64,000 nucleotides of DNA. Source: Kitasatospora sp. NBC_01246 (GTDB lineage: Bacteria; Actinomycetota; Actinomycetes; Streptomycetales; Streptomycetaceae). The DNA lies in assembly GCF_036226505.1 (NCBI RefSeq), contig NZ_CP108484.1, forward strand, positions 372,001 to 436,000, given 5' to 3'. The number at the start of each line of letters is the position of its first letter. Position 1 is the first letter of the stretch. The position numbers were made by a program, and so were the translations under genes. This document shows, one piece after another, positions 7,901-16,309 of the stretch. The notes below the pieces were generated by a model. The model ran no database searches. It had not been told where the DNA came from and was given only the letters and a program-made list of their open reading frames with translations.

Positions 7901-8299
7901 ATGACCCGGCACCGCCACCTGATCCAGCAGGTCCGCGCCCTGGGCCGCTACACCACCGACGAGGAAGCCGAGCGCGTCCTCACCGCGGTCCTCACCGTCC
8001 TCGGCTCCCAGCTCACCGGCGAGGAACGCTGCGACCTCGCCGCGGCGCTTCCCGAGCGGGCCCGCGCCCTCTTCGCCGCCCAGATCCCCCTTCCCGAACC
8101 GGTCACCGCCCCCGCCTTCGTCGAAGCCGTCGCCCGCAACCTGGGCACCAGCCTCACCGCCGCCCGCTGGGACACCTCCTCCGTCCTGGCCGCCCTCGGC
8201 GACCTCGCCGACGACCGGCTCACCGACCGCCTCCTCACCCACCTGCCCCGCGGATACGCACTGCTGTTCGGCCGCGCGGACCTGACGATCGCCGCCTGA
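7901..8299 (+). CDS. DUF2267 family protein
   Basis: 132 residues from ATG 7901, preceded by a weak CGGAAGG; the open frame runs upstream into the Hsp20 gene but has no better start. The sequence fits the DUF2267 helical domain: a regularly helical protein with VRALGRYTTDEEAERVLTAVL near 11-31 and LPERARALF near 48-56. Its function is unknown. DUF2267 genes are often found beside small heat-shock and general stress genes in actinobacteria, as here, so a stress role is plausible but inferred. It is convergent with the mannanase gene at 8398. Confidence 0.8.
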   Translation: MTRHRHLIQQVRALGRYTTDEEAERVLTAVLTVLGSQLTGEERCDLAAALPERARALFAAQIPLPEPVTAPAFVEAVARNLGTSLTAARWDTSSVLAALGDLADDRLTDRLLTHLPRGYALLFGRADLTIAA

Positions 8300-8397
8300 A
8301 CGGCCCCGCACCCAGGCGTCCCCGCCCCGGCCGGACGCCCGTTCCGGAAGCTCGACCTGCCGCCCGGAGACGCCGTGCGCGGACCAACGGCGGCCGG

Positions 8398-9708
8398 TCA
8401 GAGGTCGGCCCGGCCGCCGCGGACCACGCAGGAGGCGCTGTTCTCCCAGCCCCACCCGTCACCATCGGGGTCGGAGGAAGCGCTCACGCAGTACGGGTAG
8501 CCGTTCGGCGCCCTGGTCGGCAGGGGGGACGGCGTACTGCCGGTGTCGGCCCGGCCGCCGCGGACCACGCACGAGGCGCTGTTCTCCCAGCCCCACCCGT
8601 CACCGTCGGGGTCGGAGGAAGCGCTCACGCAGTACGGGTAGCCGTTCGGCGCCCTGGTCGGCAGCGGGGACGGCGAGGGCGACTGGCCGGGCCGGTCGTA
8701 GATCGTGGCGGGGCGGGCGGTGGCGGCGATGCCGTTGGCTCCGTCGAAGAACCGCTTGCCCCAGGCGGTCGGCGAGTTCGTGTCGAAGCCGTCGACCAGG
8801 TCGAGGTACTCGACGCCGCCGCCGTTGCCGCTCCAGGACCAGCCGATGTAGCCGACCGAGAGGGACTGGGCGGTACCCATGATGGCGTCCTCGTCGGGGT
8901 TGCCGTCGCTGTGGTTGGCGCCGAACTCACCGACCACGATGGGCAGTCCGGCGTTGACGTAGGCGCCGAGGTAGGACTGGACCTCGGCGGCGGTGTCGTA
9001 GACGCCGTACATGTGGATCGAGAAGATCGTGTTGCGGTCGGGGTCGGACTGGAAGACCGAGCCGGCGTTGTCGCGCATCGTGTGGGACCAGTCCTGGCCC
9101 CAGTTCGGCCCGTCGACCATCAGGGCGTGGTGGAGGCCGGCGGCGCGGATCCTGCTGATCGCGCTCTTGGTGGCGGCGGTCCAGGCGGCGTAACCGCTGT
9201 TGCCCCAGGGTTCGTTGGCGATGTTGACGACGACGTAGGCCTCCTGGCCGGCGAGGACGCTCTTGTTGTCCACCCAGAACTGGGCGGCCCGGTCGAGCGT
9301 GGTGGCGGCGCCGTCCTCGCCGTAGCCGGTGGCGTCGTGGACCTCCAGCACGCAGATCACCTTGGCGCGCTTGCACTGGTCGATCAGGGTGGCGAGCTGG
9401 GCGGAGCCGGTGCGGGTCCAGCGGTCGCCGTTGCTGAGCACGACGCGGACGGTGTTGGCGCCCCTGCCCGCGATGTCGGCGATGGCGGTGGTCCGGGTGG
9501 GGTACCAGGTGTACGCGTGGTTGACCCCTCGCATCACGAACTGGCTCCCGTTGGCCTCGTAGACGCGGCCGTTACTGACGTGGATGCCGGTACCGGCGGC
9601 CTGGGCACCGCCCGGGGCGAACCCGAACACCCCGAACAGCAACCCGAAGGCGGCTGCGAGTGCTGCTCCGACCGTCGTGAGCGCTCTGCGGCTCTGCGGC
9701 TTGTCCAT
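8398..9708 (-). CDS. secreted GH5 beta-mannanase with two CBM10-like modules
   Basis: 436 residues from ATG 9708 with GAGGAGT upstream. A signal peptide covers about residues 1-37 (cleavage near AQAAG). The GH5 catalytic domain is about 40-330, with acid/base E166 in IANEPWG and nucleophile E261 in VVGEFGAN, a layout like the GH5_8 endo-1,4-beta-mannanases (Streptomyces ManA). After a Ser/Pro linker come two roughly 45-residue modules at about 348-387 and 395-436, each with NGYPYC, SDPDGDGWGWEN and a final Cys, which is the CBM10 cellulose-binding pattern. The two modules are identical in amino acids. The role is extracellular cleavage of mannan in cellulose-bound plant walls. It is the last gene of the minus-strand mannan set. 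Confidence 0.92.
   Translation of the reverse strand: MDKPQSRRALTTVGAALAAAFGLLFGVFGFAPGGAQAAGTGIHVSNGRVYEANGSQFVMRGVNHAYTWYPTRTTAIADIAGRGANTVRVVLSNGDRWTRTGSAQLATLIDQCKRAKVICVLEVHDATGYGEDGAATTLDRAAQFWVDNKSVLAGQEAYVVVNIANEPWGNSGYAAWTAATKSAISRIRAAGLHHALMVDGPNWGQDWSHTMRDNAGSVFQSDPDRNTIFSIHMYGVYDTAAEVQSYLGAYVNAGLPIVVGEFGANHSDGNPDEDAIMGTAQSLSVGYIGWSWSGNGGGVEYLDLVDGFDTNSPTAWGKRFFDGANGIAATARPATIYDRPGQSPSPSPLPTRAPNGYPYCVSASSDPDGDGWGWENSASCVVRGGRADTGSTPSPLPTRAPNGYPYCVSASSDPDGDGWGWENSASCVVRGGRADL
8404..8673. repeat. tandem duplication encoding the CBM10-like module
   Basis: Copies at 8404-8532 and 8545-8673 (129 bp each, offset 141 bp) differ at only three positions, all silent or outside module residues. 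The near-identity shows a recent in-frame duplication or continuing gene conversion. Confidence 0.95.
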
Positions 9709-9828
9709 TGAGACTCCTCAAATCGTTTGTGGGGGCCTGGAGTCGATGGCCTCGACCAACGCGCGGGTACGCGTCGACGCCGTCATCGCCCTCCAGTCGT
9801 TCTCGAACGGCCTGCCGGTGATGGGGCG

Positions 9829-10443
9829 TCAGGCCTTCGGGGCGCTCACCAGGGCGAGCCACGCGTCGGCCAGCAGGCGGTGGCCGACGGGGGTGGGGTG
9901 CACGCCGTCGGCCGCGATCAGGGCGGGATCGCCCGCCGTCCGGGCGGCCTGGTTGAGCAAGCCGTCGGCGGCCAGTAGGCCCGCGTCGTGCGTGGCGGCG
10001 AGGCGGCGGACGGCCTGGATCCGGGCGTCGAGGTCGGCCCGCCAGCCCCACTGCTCCTCCCGCACGGGCACCAGGAACGGCTCGATCAGCACCAGTCGGG
10101 GAGCGCAGTGCCCGGACAGGTCTCCGAGCAGCCGGTGGTAGTCCCGCTCCCACCGGTCGACCGGGCTCGGCAGGCCCCGGTCGTGGCGGCGCCAGGTGTC
10201 GTTGACGCCGATCAGGACGGAGACCAGCCCGGGCCGGTGGGCGAGGGTGTCCGCCGGCCAGCGCTCGCGCAGGTCCGCGAGGCGGTCGCCGCCCACGCCC
10301 CGGTTGAGCACCACCGGGGTACCGGGGAGCCCGGCGGCGGCCAGCGCGGCGTAGCCGTGGCCGAGGTCTCCGGGGCAGCCGCGGTCGCGGCCGGCCTCGG
10401 TGATGCTGTCGCCCTGGAAGAGGACGGTGGTGCGGGGGTGCAT
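9829..10443 (-). CDS. cytoplasmic SGNH/GDSL hydrolase, probable acetyl-oligosaccharide esterase
   Basis: 204 residues from ATG 10443, with GGAGGAG upstream. SGNH blocks are clear: GDSIT with nucleophile S13, a Gly block near 47-52 (RGVGGD), GVND with N81, and DGVHPT with D179 and H182. No signal peptide is present, so it acts in the cytoplasm. Placed between two secreted mannanase genes and downstream of manA, it most likely removes acetyl groups from imported acetylated manno-oligosaccharides, since plant glucomannan is O-acetylated. This is inference from family (carbohydrate esterase-like GDSL) and context; lysophospholipase activity is a less likely alternative. Confidence 0.88.
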   Translation of the reverse strand: MHPRTTVLFQGDSITEAGRDRGCPGDLGHGYAALAAAGLPGTPVVLNRGVGGDRLADLRERWPADTLAHRPGLVSVLIGVNDTWRRHDRGLPSPVDRWERDYHRLLGDLSGHCAPRLVLIEPFLVPVREEQWGWRADLDARIQAVRRLAATHDAGLLAADGLLNQAARTAGDPALIAADGVHPTPVGHRLLADAWLALVSAPKA

Positions 10444-10462
10444 GCGGGACTCCTCCCGGAGG

Positions 10463-10499
10463 GCCCGCCGCCCGGGCTGACGGTCACCGGGCGGCGGGC
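10463..10499 (-). terminator. hairpin between GH5 mannanase and GDSL genes
   Basis: Perfect 13-bp arms (10463-10475 and 10487-10499, GCCCGCCGCCCGG type) with an 11-base loop lie just after the 10510 stop and just upstream of the GDSL RBS. It may end or attenuate transcription from the mannanase gene. Confidence 0.7.
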
Positions 10500-10509
10500 G
10501 GTCAGTGGG

Positions 10510-11817
10510 TCAGCCCGCCGCGGCCATCGCCTTCGCATGGGCTGCGAAGAGCTGCGCGCCGGCACGGGTGGGGTTGGCCGGGTCGTTGTTCCACATCACC
10601 CGGTGGCCGTCGTGGTCGGGGTAGAAGGAGCCGTCGTCGACGCGGGAGGTGAGCAGCCAGAACTGGTCGCCGGCCGCGCCGTTCGCGAGTGCGGCGTCGG
10701 TCCAGGCGCGATAGGCGGCGTCGCGGGTCGCGGCGTCGGGGATGTCGCGGGCCGGGTCGATCTGCAGGCCGAACTCCTCGACGACGACGGGTTTGCGGAG
10801 CTCGCGGCCGTCGGCGAGATGGTCGGTGATCCAGCGGGTACCCCATGCGGTGGCGTTGGCGCCGTGCTTGGAGCCGCTGGTCTCCCCCCAGTTCTGCGGG
10901 TAGACGTGCACGGTCCCGTAGTCGACGGCGGGCAGGGCGGTGAGCTTGCGCCAGTCGCTGCCCTCGTAGTCGGAGTAGGGATAGTCCGCGTGGCCGGGCT
11001 CGCCGTAGAAGCCCTCGTCGCCGACGGCGAGGAGCTGGCGGGGGGCCAGGGCCTTGACGTAGTCGCTCATCTCGCGGGCCCAGCCGAGGAGAGTGGCGCC
11101 GGACTTGTCACTGCGGCAGCGCGGCTCGTTGGCGAGCTCCCAGGCCATGACGGTGGGGTCGTCGTCGTAGCGCAGACCGGTGTAGCGGTTGCGGCGCCCG
11201 ATGACGTGCTTGGCCCAGGCCCGGTAGGCCTTCTTGCATGTGGCGTCGGTGTAGAAGCGGTCGTGGTGGGTGCCGTCGCCGTAGGAGTCGTCGGGCAGGT
11301 CGAGGAACCAGGAGACGTACTGGCGCATGCCGCCGTAGTCGGGCCAGTTGTTGACCAGCGGGAGGACCAGACGGAGACCGAGCCGGCCGGCCTTGTGGAC
11401 GGCGTAGTCGAGGCTGTCGAAGGCGGCCTCGTCGTACTGGAACGGCTGGGGCTGGAGGGCTCGGTGGGAGTGCCCTTCGCCGTCGGCGAAGGCCCAGGCG
11501 CGGATCACGGTCAGGCCCATCGCGGCGGCGTCGTTCAGTACGGCGTCGATCATGTAGTGGGACTGCTGGTGCAGGTAGTAGCAGTTGGTGCCGCCGAAGC
11601 GGAACTTCCGACCGTTCAAGCGCAGTTCACCGTTTCCGGCGGTGACGAACGAGCGCCTTGCGCCGTCCTCGCTGCCGCGGCCCTGCCGCTGCTCGTCGTC
11701 CTGGCCGGCGCCAGTGGTGGCGGAGGCGGCGCCGCCGAGCAGCGGGGTGGCGGCGACGCCGAGGGCGACGGCGCCGAGCAGGGTGCGGCGGGCGGTGGTG
11801 CGGGGCTGGTCGTTCAC
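10510..11817 (-). CDS. Tat-exported GH5_7-like beta-mannanase
   Basis: 435 residues from a GTG at 11817 with GGAGGAG upstream. The N-terminus RTTARRTLLG followed by a hydrophobic stretch is a twin-arginine signal peptide (about 1-34), so export is folded through Tat. The catalytic domain starts near residue 56. Acid/base E231 lies in AWELANEP and nucleophile E348 in VVVEEFG. The FGGTNCYYL and VIRAWAF motifs match the GH5_7 endo-beta-mannanase group. It should cut mannan or glucomannan outside the cell, differing from the 8398-9708 enzyme in subfamily, export route and lack of a binding module. It follows manA by 57 bp. Confidence 0.9.
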   Translation of the reverse strand: MNDQPRTTARRTLLGAVALGVAATPLLGGAASATTGAGQDDEQRQGRGSEDGARRSFVTAGNGELRLNGRKFRFGGTNCYYLHQQSHYMIDAVLNDAAAMGLTVIRAWAFADGEGHSHRALQPQPFQYDEAAFDSLDYAVHKAGRLGLRLVLPLVNNWPDYGGMRQYVSWFLDLPDDSYGDGTHHDRFYTDATCKKAYRAWAKHVIGRRNRYTGLRYDDDPTVMAWELANEPRCRSDKSGATLLGWAREMSDYVKALAPRQLLAVGDEGFYGEPGHADYPYSDYEGSDWRKLTALPAVDYGTVHVYPQNWGETSGSKHGANATAWGTRWITDHLADGRELRKPVVVEEFGLQIDPARDIPDAATRDAAYRAWTDAALANGAAGDQFWLLTSRVDDGSFYPDHDGHRVMWNNDPANPTRAGAQLFAAHAKAMAAAG

Positions 11818-11873
11818 GGGTCTCCTCCGGACAAGCGGCGGGTGGGATGGTGCCTGGGGGCGTGAGGGTTCGG

Positions 11874-13067
11874 TCAGCGGGCCCGCGGGACCTTCGCGCG
11901 GAACAGGGTGGCGTCACCGTCCAGCCGGACGGGTCCGCCGGCAGCAGGCAGGTAGGCGGACCGGCCGGGTCCGAGGGCGGGCCCGTCGTCGACCCGGGCG
12001 GTGCCGCGGACGCAGAGCAGGATCTGCGGTCCGTCGTCCGCGATCCGCAGGGGTGCTCCGAGTTCGATCCGGGAGAGGCTGAACTCCTCGGCGGGAGTGA
12101 GGAACTCGAGCTCTTCGGGCCCGACGGGGACGGCGGGGACGTGGTGCGGCGCGGTGGGACGGAAGTCGACCACGGCGGCCAGCCCGGCGGTGTCGACGTG
12201 CTTGGGGGTGAGGCCGCAGCGCAGCACGTTGTCGGAGTTGGCCATGATCTCGACGCCGAGGCCGTGCAGGTAGGCGTGCGGAACACCGGCGTCCAGGTAG
12301 AGGGCCTGGCCCGGGCCCAGCCGCACGTGGTTGAGGAGCATCGCGGCGAGGATCCCCGGGTCGCCGGGGTGGTCGAGGGCGGCGCCCCGGTAGGCGGCCC
12401 AGACGGCCGCGTCCGGGTCGGCACCGGAGGCCAGGTCCGCCAGGGCGGAGGGGAGTTCGGCGGCGGCCTGCTCTCCCCTGGTCCGGTCCTCGGCGAGTGC
12501 GCCGGTCAGCACGGTGCGCAGTGCCTGGTCAGCGGGGGCGGTACGCAGCTGCCGGATCCAGGGGTCCAGTACCGGCAGTGCCAGCCGCTCCCAGAGCGCG
12601 GCGGTGACCCGCGGGTCGCGGAAGCCGCAGAGTGCCTCGAAGTCGCTCAGTGCGCAGATCAGTTCGGGCTTGTGATGGCGGTCGCGGTAGATCCGGTGCG
12701 GGGCGTCCAGCGGGATGCCGGCGGCCTGTTCCCCGTCGTACCCGGCCGCCGCCTGGGCGGTCGTCGGGTGGACCTGCACGGAGAGGGCGTGGTCGGCGGC
12801 CAGCAGCTTCAGCAGGAAGGGCAGGCGGGGTCCGAAGCGGCCGGCCACCCGGCCGCCGAGCTCGTGCTGCGGATCCCGGGTGATGACGGTGTCCAGGCCT
12901 TCGCTGCCGTGGCCGCGGTCGATCCGGGCGGGAGCGCCGGGGTGGGCACCCATCCACAGCTCGGCCTCGGGCACGCCGGTGGGCCGGCGGCCCGTCAGTT
13001 CGGCGAGCGCGGTGGCGGACCCCCAGGTGTAGTGGCGGATGGGAGTGGTGAGCAGGTCGGCGGTCAT
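11874..13067 (-). CDS. manA: mannose-6-phosphate isomerase (type I)
   Basis: 397 residues starting at ATG 13067; a longer frame upstream overlaps the LacI gene and the hairpin and is rejected. Type I PMI motifs are visible: QVHP with zinc ligands Q98 and H100, HKPE at 132-135, and AGVPHAYLHG near 260. The reaction is mannose-6-phosphate to fructose-6-phosphate, the last step of mannose catabolism in the cytoplasm. Its position between a LacI regulator and two mannanase genes shows that it serves mannan use rather than cell-wall GDP-mannose supply. A strong hairpin upstream suggests its own promoter or attenuation control. Confidence 0.95.
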   Translation of the reverse strand: MTADLLTTPIRHYTWGSATALAELTGRRPTGVPEAELWMGAHPGAPARIDRGHGSEGLDTVITRDPQHELGGRVAGRFGPRLPFLLKLLAADHALSVQVHPTTAQAAAGYDGEQAAGIPLDAPHRIYRDRHHKPELICALSDFEALCGFRDPRVTAALWERLALPVLDPWIRQLRTAPADQALRTVLTGALAEDRTRGEQAAAELPSALADLASGADPDAAVWAAYRGAALDHPGDPGILAAMLLNHVRLGPGQALYLDAGVPHAYLHGLGVEIMANSDNVLRCGLTPKHVDTAGLAAVVDFRPTAPHHVPAVPVGPEELEFLTPAEEFSLSRIELGAPLRIADDGPQILLCVRGTARVDDGPALGPGRSAYLPAAGGPVRLDGDATLFRAKVPRAR

Positions 13068-13091
13068 GTCGGTGCTCCGGTGTGCGTGGGC

Positions 13092-13145
13092 CCCGACCCG
13101 TCCCCGGGCTTCCTCACCCTCACGAGGAGTCGGGGACGGGTCGGG
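13092..13145 (-). terminator. strong hairpin between lacI-1 and manA
   Basis: Perfect 15-bp arms (13092-13106 and 13131-13145, CCCGACCCGTCCCCG type) with a 24-base loop sit between the LacI stop at 13162 and the manA start at 13067. It probably ends the transporter-lacI transcript, or attenuates read-through into the hydrolase genes. Confidence 0.75.
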
Positions 13146-13161
13146 AGTCTGTGGGAGGGGG

Positions 13162-14190
13162 TCAGCGGGCCGGTGGCCCGCTGCTGCCGCGCGGCACCAG
13201 GACAGGGGTGGAGGCCGGCCCGGTGGGCGGTCGCCGGTGCTCGATGACGTCGAACAGGGTGCGGGCGACAAGGGCTCCGTAGCCGTGGACGTCGTGGCTC
13301 ATCGCGGACAGCGGGGGGTGGGTGAGCCGGCACAGCTGGGAGTCGTCCCAGGCGATCAGCGACAGGTCGGTGGGTACCCGGAGGCCGAGTTCGGCGGCGA
13401 CGGCGATGCCGGCCACGGCCATGATGTCGTTGTCGTAGATGATCGCGGTGGGGCGGTCGGCGGAGGCCAGCAGCATCCGGGTGGCCCGGGCGCCGGCCCG
13501 GCCGGAGAAGTCGGTGGGCAGGCTGCGCGGCGGCTCCAGGCCGAGCTGTTCGGCGACGGCCTCCAGCGCCCGGGTACGAATGGCGGTGTGGCCGAGTGCC
13601 GGGTCGCCGCCGACCCGGGCCAGCCGGCGGTGGCCGAGCATCGCCAGGTAGCGGACAGCGTCCTCGACGGCGGCGCAGTCGTCGGTCCAGACGGCGGCCA
13701 GCGCCCCGCCGGCGAGCGTCGGGTGGCCGGCCGCCACGGCGGGCAGGCCGAGCGCGGCTACCGCCGGGACACGCGGGTCGGCCTCGGTGAGGTCGACCAG
13801 GACGGCGCCGCCGACGCGGCGGGCGCGCCACCAGGTGCGGTGCACGGCGATCTCCTGCTCGCGATCGCGCACCAGGCGCAGCAGCAGGGTCGCCGAGCGC
13901 TCCGCCAGGACGCTCTCGATGCCGGAGATGAACTCCATGTAGAAGGGTTCCAGGCCGAGTTGGTGTGCCGGGCGGGCGAGGACCAGTCCGACGGTCTCGC
14001 TGCCGGGGGCGCGCCGGGCCAGGCTGCGGGCGGCTCGGTCGGGTACCCAGCCGAGTTCGTCGGCGGCGGCCCGGATCCGCTGCCGGGTGGGCGCGGACAC
14101 CCCGGGCCTGTCGTTGAGGGCCAGTGATACGGCGCCGGCGGAGACACCCGCGCGGGCGGCGACGTCGCGGATGGTGACGCGTACGCTCAT
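13162..14190 (-). CDS. LacI-family regulator 1 of the mannan locus
   Basis: 342 residues from ATG 14190. The N-terminal helix-turn-helix (about 4-30, TIRDVAARAGVSAGAVS) has the LacI pattern and is followed by the hinge (RAARSLA). The periplasmic-binding-like effector domain covers about 60-330, with YDNDIMAVAG near 240 and LIAWDDS near 272. Its DNA-binding segment is identical over about 28 residues to that of the 19222-20247 protein, so both should bind the same operator. It is encoded after the permease genes on the same strand and likely represses the transporter and hydrolase genes until a manno-oligosaccharide binds. Confidence 0.93.
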   Translation of the reverse strand: MSVRVTIRDVAARAGVSAGAVSLALNDRPGVSAPTRQRIRAAADELGWVPDRAARSLARRAPGSETVGLVLARPAHQLGLEPFYMEFISGIESVLAERSATLLLRLVRDREQEIAVHRTWWRARRVGGAVLVDLTEADPRVPAVAALGLPAVAAGHPTLAGGALAAVWTDDCAAVEDAVRYLAMLGHRRLARVGGDPALGHTAIRTRALEAVAEQLGLEPPRSLPTDFSGRAGARATRMLLASADRPTAIIYDNDIMAVAGIAVAAELGLRVPTDLSLIAWDDSQLCRLTHPPLSAMSHDVHGYGALVARTLFDVIEHRRPPTGPASTPVLVPRGSSGPPAR

Positions 14191-14222
14191 CGCCGTGCCC
14201 TCCTGGCAGTGCTCCGGGCCGC

Positions 14223-14282
14223 GTTCCGGGCAGGGTGCCGGGCCGGGTTCCGGGTCGGGTTCCGGGCGGGGTTCCGGGCCGG
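14223..14282. repeat. five tandem 12-bp repeats
   Basis: Five contiguous units of the form GTTCCGGGCNGG (14223-14234, 14235-14246, 14247-14258, 14259-14270, 14271-14282), each with one or two variable bases. They lie in the 145-bp gap between the permease stop and the LacI-1 start, directly against a hairpin. Confidence 0.9.
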
Positions 14283-14311
14283 CGGCACCGCGGCGCGGGT
14301 GCGGTGCCGCC
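14281..14311 (-). terminator. hairpin after the MalG-type permease gene
   Basis: Perfect 11-bp arms (14281-14291 GGCGGCACCGC and 14301-14311) with a 9-base loop, 25 bp past the permease stop. It could separate the transporter message from lacI-1. Confidence 0.7.
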
Positions 14312-14335
14312 GGACCGTCGCCCTGGGGAGCCGGT

Positions 14336-15217
14336 TCACTTGCTGGAGCCGGCGGCGAAGCCGGCGTAGATCAGGCGCTGGAGGGCGAGGAAGACCACCA
14401 GTGTGGGCAGGATGACCAGGATGGTGCCGGCGGAGATGATCTCCCAGTTGACGCCGAACGGTCCCTGGAAGCGGAACAGTGAGGTGGAGATGGTGCCCAG
14501 GTCGCTGGAGGGCATGTAGAGGAAGGGGATGAAGAAGTCGTTGTAGACGGTCACGCCCTTGACGATCACCACGGTGGCGATGGCGGGCTTGAGCATCGGC
14601 AGGATGATCCGCCAGTAGATCGTGAAGCTGTTGGCACCGTCGAGGCGGGCGGCTTCGTCGAGGGAGACCGGGATGGAGCGGATGAACTGCAGGAAGATGT
14701 AGATCGAGACGATGTCGGTGCCGAGGTAGAGCAGGATCGGCGCCCAGCGGGTGTTGAACGCGCCCAGGTTGTCGATGATCTGGAAGGTCGCCACTTGGGT
14801 GGTGACGCTGGGCACCAGGCTCGCCAGCAGGAAGAGCGCCATGACGAGCTTCTTCAGCCGGAAGTCGAAGCGGTCGATGGCGTAGGCGGTCATCGAGCCG
14901 ATGACCACCGTGCCGGTCACCGAGACCAGCAGGATGAAGGTGGTGTTGAGGAAGGCGGGCAGCATCTTGCCCTGGGTGAAGGCGATGTGGAAGTTCTCGA
15001 AGTTGAGCCAGTTGCCCGGCAGGTCGAGCGGGCCGGTGTCGAGGGCCTCCTGACGGGTCTTCAGCGCGGTGAACATGATCACCACGAGCGGGATCAGCAC
15101 GACGGCGCCGGCCAGGACCAGGGAGAGGTACTTGGCGCCGCCGGCGGCGGCGGACCGGGCGTGGATCCTCCCCGCGGCGCGGGGGTGCCGCTCGGGGGTG
15201 ACGGGGTCGGTGGTCAC
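14336..15217 (-). CDS. sugar ABC importer permease, MalG type
   Basis: 293 residues from a GTG at 15217 overlapping the upstream permease stop (GTGA, 15214-15217). Six hydrophobic segments are visible after a roughly 30-residue cytoplasmic N-terminus. The EAA loop EAARLDGANSF, contacting the ATPase, is near residue 190. It pairs with the MalF-type permease and the binding protein as a CUT1 importer. Given its neighbours the substrate is inferred to be beta-1,4-manno-oligosaccharides. No ATPase gene is in the locus; in streptomycetes the shared MsiK ATPase usually serves CUT1 importers. Confidence 0.94.
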   Translation of the reverse strand: MTTDPVTPERHPRAAGRIHARSAAAGGAKYLSLVLAGAVVLIPLVVIMFTALKTRQEALDTGPLDLPGNWLNFENFHIAFTQGKMLPAFLNTTFILLVSVTGTVVIGSMTAYAIDRFDFRLKKLVMALFLLASLVPSVTTQVATFQIIDNLGAFNTRWAPILLYLGTDIVSIYIFLQFIRSIPVSLDEAARLDGANSFTIYWRIILPMLKPAIATVVIVKGVTVYNDFFIPFLYMPSSDLGTISTSLFRFQGPFGVNWEIISAGTILVILPTLVVFLALQRLIYAGFAAGSSK

Positions 15218-16212
15218 GACAGTTCCACCCTCTCCTCCGGCACCAGGCGGCGCTGGATCCAGGTGACGAGCAGGATCAGGACGAGCAGGACGACGGCGCT
15301 GGCCGAGGCGAGGCCGTACTTGTCGAACTTGAAGGCCATGTTGATGCTCTGGATGACGAAGGTCTGCGAGCCGTTGGCGCCGCCGGTCATGATGTAGGGG
15401 ATCTCGAAGACGGCCAGCGAGCCGGAGACGGCGAGGATCGCGCTGAGACTGATGACGGGCTTGATGCCGGGCGCGATGATGTGGCGGAACTGCTGCCAGC
15501 GGTTGGCGCCGTCGAGCGCGGCCGCTTCGTAGAGGTGGGGCGGGATGGACTGGATGGCGCCGAGGAACAGCACCAGGTTCAGGCCGGTGTAGCGCCACAC
15601 CGACACGCCGGCCAGCGACGCGTTGACCAGGTCCGGGTCACCCATCCAGAGGTGCTCGCCGTGGACACCGAGGAGCGCGAGCAGGGAGTCCAGGGTGCCG
15701 TGCGGCCGGAAGAAGTAGAGGAAGACGAAGCCGATCGCGACGCCGTTGATCAGGTACGGGAAGAAGAGGATGCCCTTGAAGAAGTTCCGGAACCTGGTGT
15801 CGAAGCTCAGCACCGTGGCGAAGTAGAGCGCCAGGCAGATCTGCACCACCGCGGCGATCAGGTAGACGCCGCTGACCAGGAACACCTTGAACAGCTCGGG
15901 GCGGGTGAACAGGTCGGTGTAGTTCTCGAATCCGACGTTGTTCTTCTCCGGGCTGATGCCGTCCCAGTCGGTGAAGCTGTAGCCGATCATGTCGCCGATC
16001 GGCAGGTAGGTGAAGGTCACCAGCAGCCCGAGCGGCACCAGCAGGTAGAGCCACGGGGTGAACCACCAGTGCCTGCGGACGCCCTCGCGCCGGGCGACGC
16101 GGTCCCGGACGCCCTTGCGCCGGGCGACGCGGCCCCGGTCGGCCGGGGCGGCGGCGAGGGTGGTCCGCGCGGGGGGCTTTCCGGTGCCCCGGTCCCTCTG
16201 CAGTGCAGTCAT
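15214..16212 (-). CDS. sugar ABC importer permease, MalF type
   Basis: 332 residues from ATG 16212. The N-terminal 45 residues are basic and contain a repeated RRKGVRDRVAR / RREGVRR pattern, unusual for the family and probably cytoplasmic. Six membrane segments follow, with the EAA loop EAAALDGANRWQQF near 225. It forms the importer channel with the 14336-15217 product, to which it is translationally coupled. It is separated from the binding-protein gene by a large hairpin, which fits the common pattern of more binding protein than permease. Confidence 0.94.
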   Translation of the reverse strand: MTALQRDRGTGKPPARTTLAAAPADRGRVARRKGVRDRVARREGVRRHWWFTPWLYLLVPLGLLVTFTYLPIGDMIGYSFTDWDGISPEKNNVGFENYTDLFTRPELFKVFLVSGVYLIAAVVQICLALYFATVLSFDTRFRNFFKGILFFPYLINGVAIGFVFLYFFRPHGTLDSLLALLGVHGEHLWMGDPDLVNASLAGVSVWRYTGLNLVLFLGAIQSIPPHLYEAAALDGANRWQQFRHIIAPGIKPVISLSAILAVSGSLAVFEIPYIMTGGANGSQTFVIQSINMAFKFDKYGLASASAVVLLVLILLVTWIQRRLVPEERVELS

Positions 16213-16243
16213 CTTCGTTCCTTCGTAGGTCCTGGCGTCCGGT

Positions 16244-16298
16244 GAGCGGCACGGCCCGGCCCCGGTGTCAGAGCGGATGGGCCCGGGCCGCGCCGCTC
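16244..16298 (-). terminator. intercistronic hairpin between binding-protein and permease genes
   Basis: Two 16-base arms (16244-16259 and 16283-16298) pair except for one A/C mismatch, with a 23-base loop. Located between the binding-protein stop (16310) and the MalF start (16212), it likely causes partial termination or protects the 5' message. Confidence 0.7.
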
Positions 16299-16309
16299 GG
16301 TCCCGTGGG

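Noticed and set aside
9719..9729. CAAATCGTTTG near-palindrome just upstream of the GH5 mannanase RBS
   Set aside because: The centre does not pair and it does not match the GACAACGTTGTC candidate well enough to call an operator.
14186..14335. Possible CRISPR-like or phage repeat from the tandem units
   Set aside because: Units are 12 bp and contiguous without spacers, so it is a simple tandem repeat.
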